A stretch of 64,000 nucleotides of DNA from Panulirus ornatus (lineage: Eukaryota > Arthropoda > Malacostraca > Decapoda > Palinuridae). The stretch lies in contig NC_092226.1 of the NCBI RefSeq assembly GCF_036320965.1, positions 21,793,002 through 21,857,001 on the forward strand, in the 5' to 3' direction. This document shows positions 60,747-64,000 of the stretch, in pieces. The notes beneath the pieces are model-generated. The model saw only the letters and a program-made list of their open reading frames with translations, was not told where the DNA came from and made no database searches. Position 1 is the stretch's first letter; each line of letters starts with the position of its first letter. The position numbers and the translations under genes are program-made.

Positions 60747-62670
60747 TGGCCATGGTTAACTTAGTACTAGACTGGGCGATTACTGCCACACATGTAAACA
60801 GGACTTTTGGCTGTACTTTGAAAAGTTGGGTGTAAGGTCAGATGGTTGTGTGGCTGTGGGTGGCAATATGACGATATCCTTTGGTGCCTGTCATCCAAAT
60901 CTAAGTTCACTTGTCGCTGCGGCACACCTGAGGCACATGATTCTAAATCACAGCAGCTGCGGTGGTGTGGTGATGCAACGACGCCACCACAATATGACCT
61001 CACCAAAACAATAAGACAGTGATTTAAGCAAAATTTTGAAGCAAAGAGCGTACTAGTCCGAGAATAGGTCCTAGGACACCAGCAGGCACCACGAGCACAG
61101 TCTGGAGAATCCTGAAGGTGCGGGGAGGAGCCATGACTGGGTGAAACGTATGTGGAAAGAAAGGAAAAGTTGACAATTGACCGACGAGACGAAGATTTCA
61201 AGTATGACCGCAACCTTTCCCGACCACAGGGAGTGGGGAGTGGCCTTTGGCCGGTGCGGTGATATTGACGTACCTTCTAAGTACAGATTCCCACAGACTC
61301 GCCTGCCTTATTTTTGTGTACAACTATTCGTGTTTTGTCTGTTACTTCTTTGTAAGGGAAACTTTGGTTCTGTTACTACTTCCGTCGTGTAACGTTGATA
61401 ACTCTCTTGGTATATCATCATGGTTCCATGCGAATAGTAGATGGATTATGCAAGTTTGGTGAGTGTTTTACTTTGGATTGATTTCCAAAGTATTCCAGCA
61501 TAATAACTGGAATATCATTTCGTACTCACTAGAGAATTACGGTAAATTAGCATAGCACAACATTTGTCTGAGAGCCTGTTTACTGGTGTATGAAGGCATA
61601 ATTTGTGGAGTGTGTGAACACAGCTGAGTACGATAGCATGCTTTCAGTCGATAGAAAGCTTTATAGTTCACCTAGTCCTGTTACTTGTGTCCGTTTATGC
61701 AATGGCTTTATATTATCAAGGTGTGGTGTTCCTAAACGTAAATACTGAGTTGATCGTAAGAAACGTGTTTTTGTCACTGGATCAGAATGGGATGGTACTT
61801 TTAATGCTAAAATGTTCCTGTCACTGCCTCATGATAAGGTAATAGTCGTCTTCTTGAACTGTTCGTGTGTGTGTGCTATAGAATGGGAAAGTAGTCTTGC
61901 TGCTGAAGTAGCGTAAAGAATATGGGAACATAAGCTTTTGCAGCAGGAGATCTCGGGCTTGTCCTCGGAACTATCTCCCTTTTTGCTGGCATAGCAAAGC
62001 AGCAACTTTGAGAGACGGATTGCTGAGCAAGACGTCTAAGATATTAACTTAGGATTTATAAATAGGACACTGAAGTCCTTTTAAGGTAGAATGGTTATAC
62101 ATCAAACTCCAAGAGATTGTTGATCGGCCTTCATGTGTATTTGATAATGATTCGTCGGTAACTCAACTTCATTACAGATCTAGTGTGGTGTCCTGATCAA
62201 AGGTTGAACACCAAGTCGACTTTCACTCGTGGATTTTTGTGGTTTGTCTTCTGCATGATGACGATGATGATAATTACTAGGTTTCATTTTGCCGAGTTTC
62301 ATATCGATCACTTTGCACAGACCTTCCTGATTAACGTACCTGTCCACACACAGACCCTGTTAAGGCCTCGTTTTAGGTTTTTGTAGTCCAGAATAGCCTA
62401 TCATTCTTTCCTCATAACCTTAGCACCATCCGTAAACATATTCACGTATGGATACCAAAGCATGTGGAACATGAGTTTTGTTTCTTTTTCGCTTAGGTTA
62501 TTTGTTAAACTACGGAAGAAATCATTTTATGCCTGGAAAGAAAATAACCGCGTTATATATGAACTATATGTACAGCATGGGGTTCTACACTCATAGCTTC
62601 CTGTTCCTTGAATTTTCTTTACCACCTCCCAAAAACTTCCTTATACTGTATGAACTGATAATTCTATCAA
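60745..62670. other. Low-copy region, no gene recognised
   Basis: Several small frames but none with recognisable motifs. No tRNA-like or splice-flanked coding segment stands out. Confidence 0.5.
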
Positions 62671-62674
62671 TTAA

Positions 62675-62960
62675 CTAATTCCTTTCACGCACAAGTCTAG
62701 ATATTTCTTGCGATGAACCCTGGTTGCTGTTTTTACATCTTTCACATAGCTCTTCGCTATCGACAATATCAGATCGATTTAGAAACTTAAAGGTTGTGAT
62801 GAAATCTCCCCGTTTTCTTTTCCTTTCCATGATAGGCACCGCTATTAACTCCCTATTACTCAAGCTTTTCACTTCAGATACCACCTTTCTTATTCTCCTT
62901 TGGACCTTCTCTGTTAGGTCTTTCAATTTCTTCGAGATGACTAATGGTGAGATGCATATT
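62675..62960 (-). mobile_element. CR1-like LINE C-terminal fragment
   Basis: The minus strand reads VQRRIRKVVSEVKSLSNREL, IAVPIMERKRKRGDFITTFK and FLNRSDIVDSEEL. This matches the terminal region of CR1-group LINE proteins (QRRATK...L.YEERL..L...LE.RR.RGD.I..FKI..G.D.VD). Partial, with only one short open frame. Confidence 0.6.
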
Positions 62961-63146
62961 CTGATTAGGTCAAATGCGAATTGTAAACAGTTTACTGAAC
63001 GACTTGTTCATGTACGTAGATGATGATTCGGAAATTGAGCAATAGACAGTTTGTCTCGTCCACAATTCTGCTGCGTGCTACTCCAGCGACAGGCTGGGAA
63101 TCTGTATATAATCTGTGTGATCACTGTTTGTATGTTACAGGGAGAG

Positions 63147-63286
63147 TCTTACACTCGTGTCCCCCCTGTCTCAGTCTTACACTCGTGTCCCCCCTGTCTC
63201 AGTCTTACACTCGTGTCCCCCCTGTCTCAGTCTTACACTCGTGTCCCCCCTGTCTCAGTCTTACACTCGTGTCCCCCCTGTCTCAA
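63147..63286. repeat. 28 bp minisatellite, five near-identical units
   Basis: TCTTACACTCGTGTCCCCCC plus TGTCTCAG, starting at 63147, 63175, 63203, 63231 and 63259. Units look identical apart from the last one, which ends TCAACC. No spacers, so not a CRISPR array. Confidence 0.95.
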
Positions 63287-63320
63287 CCTTGTTGATATAT
63301 ATGTACCATATCTTCACTCC

Positions 63321-64000
63321 TTAGAAAAGCAAATGGATTTGTATGTAGCATTTATGGATCTGGAGAAGGCATATGATAGAGTTGATAGAGATGCTCTGTG
63401 GAAGGTATTAAGAATATATGGTGTGGGAGGAAAGTTGTTAGAAGCAGTGAAAAGTTTTTATCGAGGATGTAATGCATGTGTACGTGTAGGAAGAGAGGAA
63501 AGTGATTGGTTCTCAGTGAATGTAGGTTTGCGGCAGGGGTGTGTGATGTCTCCATGGTTGTTTAATTTGTTTATGGATGGGGTTGTTAGGGAGGTAAATG
63601 CAAGAGTTTTGGAAAGAGGGGCAAGTATGAAGTCTGTTGGGGATGAGAGAGCTTGGGAAGTGAGTCAGTTGTTGTTCGCTGATGATACAGCGCTGGTGGC
63701 TGATTCATGTGAGAAACTGCAGAAGCTGGTGACTGAGTTTGGAAAAGTGTGTGGAAGAAGAAAGTTAAGAGTAAATGTGAATAAGAGCAAGGTTATTAGG
63801 TACAGTAGGGTTGAGGGTCAAGTCAATTGGGAGGTGAGTTTGAATGGAGAAAAACTGGAGGAAGTGAAGTGTTTTAGATATCTGGAGTGGATCTGGCAGC
63901 GGATGGAACCATGGAAGCGGAAGTGGATCATAGGGTGGGGGAGGGGGCGAAAATCCTGGGGGCCTTGAAGAATGTGTGGAAGTCGAGAACATTATCTCGG
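63321..64000 (+). mobile_element. RTE-like LINE copy R23, runs off the window
   Basis: Plus strand starting at LEKQMDLYVAFMDLEKAYDR, with GCVMSPWLFNLF and FADDTALVADS, to the GEGAKILGAL region. A one-base loss near 63883 turns YLGVDLAADG into another frame (YLEWIWQRM). The left end is a 5' truncation about 35 bases after the 28 bp minisatellite. Confidence 0.9.

Noticed and set aside
63147..63286. CRISPR-like array of 28 bp repeats
   Set aside because: Units are directly adjacent with no spacers and the genome is eukaryotic.

Overview
The window is eukaryotic, AT-rich, intron-bearing and repeat-dominated. The only clear host gene encodes an arthropod cuticle-type chitin-binding protein. Together with many copies of one RTE-like LINE, CR1/Jockey-type LINE remnants and very long (TA)n and (TC)n microsatellites, it suggests an arthropod, most plausibly a decapod crustacean. 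The species cannot be fixed from the sequence. I saw no rRNA, tRNA, CRISPR array, operon or viral gene.

Layout. Positions 1-32450 are a nested pile-up of one RTE-like non-LTR retrotransposon family: about twenty full, truncated or tail-only copies on both strands. They are mixed with ~190-240 bp elements built from the RTE 5' leader plus the RTE 3' tail, and most pieces are separated by (TA)n tracts. The best copy (5404-8057, minus) keeps an 820-codon open frame. The pile-up is interrupted by an AT-rich stretch (12640-16780) with a ~335 bp palindromic foldback element and a diverged ~200 bp tandem repeat. A perfect (TC)287 tract (9611-10184) lies inside a decayed RTE copy.

Positions 32450-38640 are mostly low-copy-looking DNA with three degenerate minisatellites and one candidate exon (37244-37371). 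Positions 38640-40480 hold remnants of three LINEs (Jockey-like, RTE, CR1-like). A non-autonomous PIF/Harbinger DNA transposon with long terminal inverted repeats, a TTA target duplication and a transposase remnant lies at 42696-43463.

Positions 44015-54765 (minus) carry the host gene, a CPAP1-type protein. It has one six-cysteine type-2 chitin-binding domain split over two exons, then a ~400-residue low-complexity tail rich in Thr runs, Tyr/Asp clusters and Arg/Pro/Gly. The three exons join in phase. The first exon, carrying the start codon, was not found. One intron holds a CR1-like LINE corpse. A 5'-truncated RTE copy sits upstream at 55321-56206, a second at 59369-60664, and a third runs off the end from 63321.

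How the parts relate: autonomous-type RTE copies would supply reverse transcriptase and endonuclease. The short leader-tail elements and the internally deleted copy at 11297-12645 look like their non-autonomous derivatives. (TA)n tracts appear at most junctions and share a few bases of microhomology with the element there, which suggests they act as seeds or landing sites.
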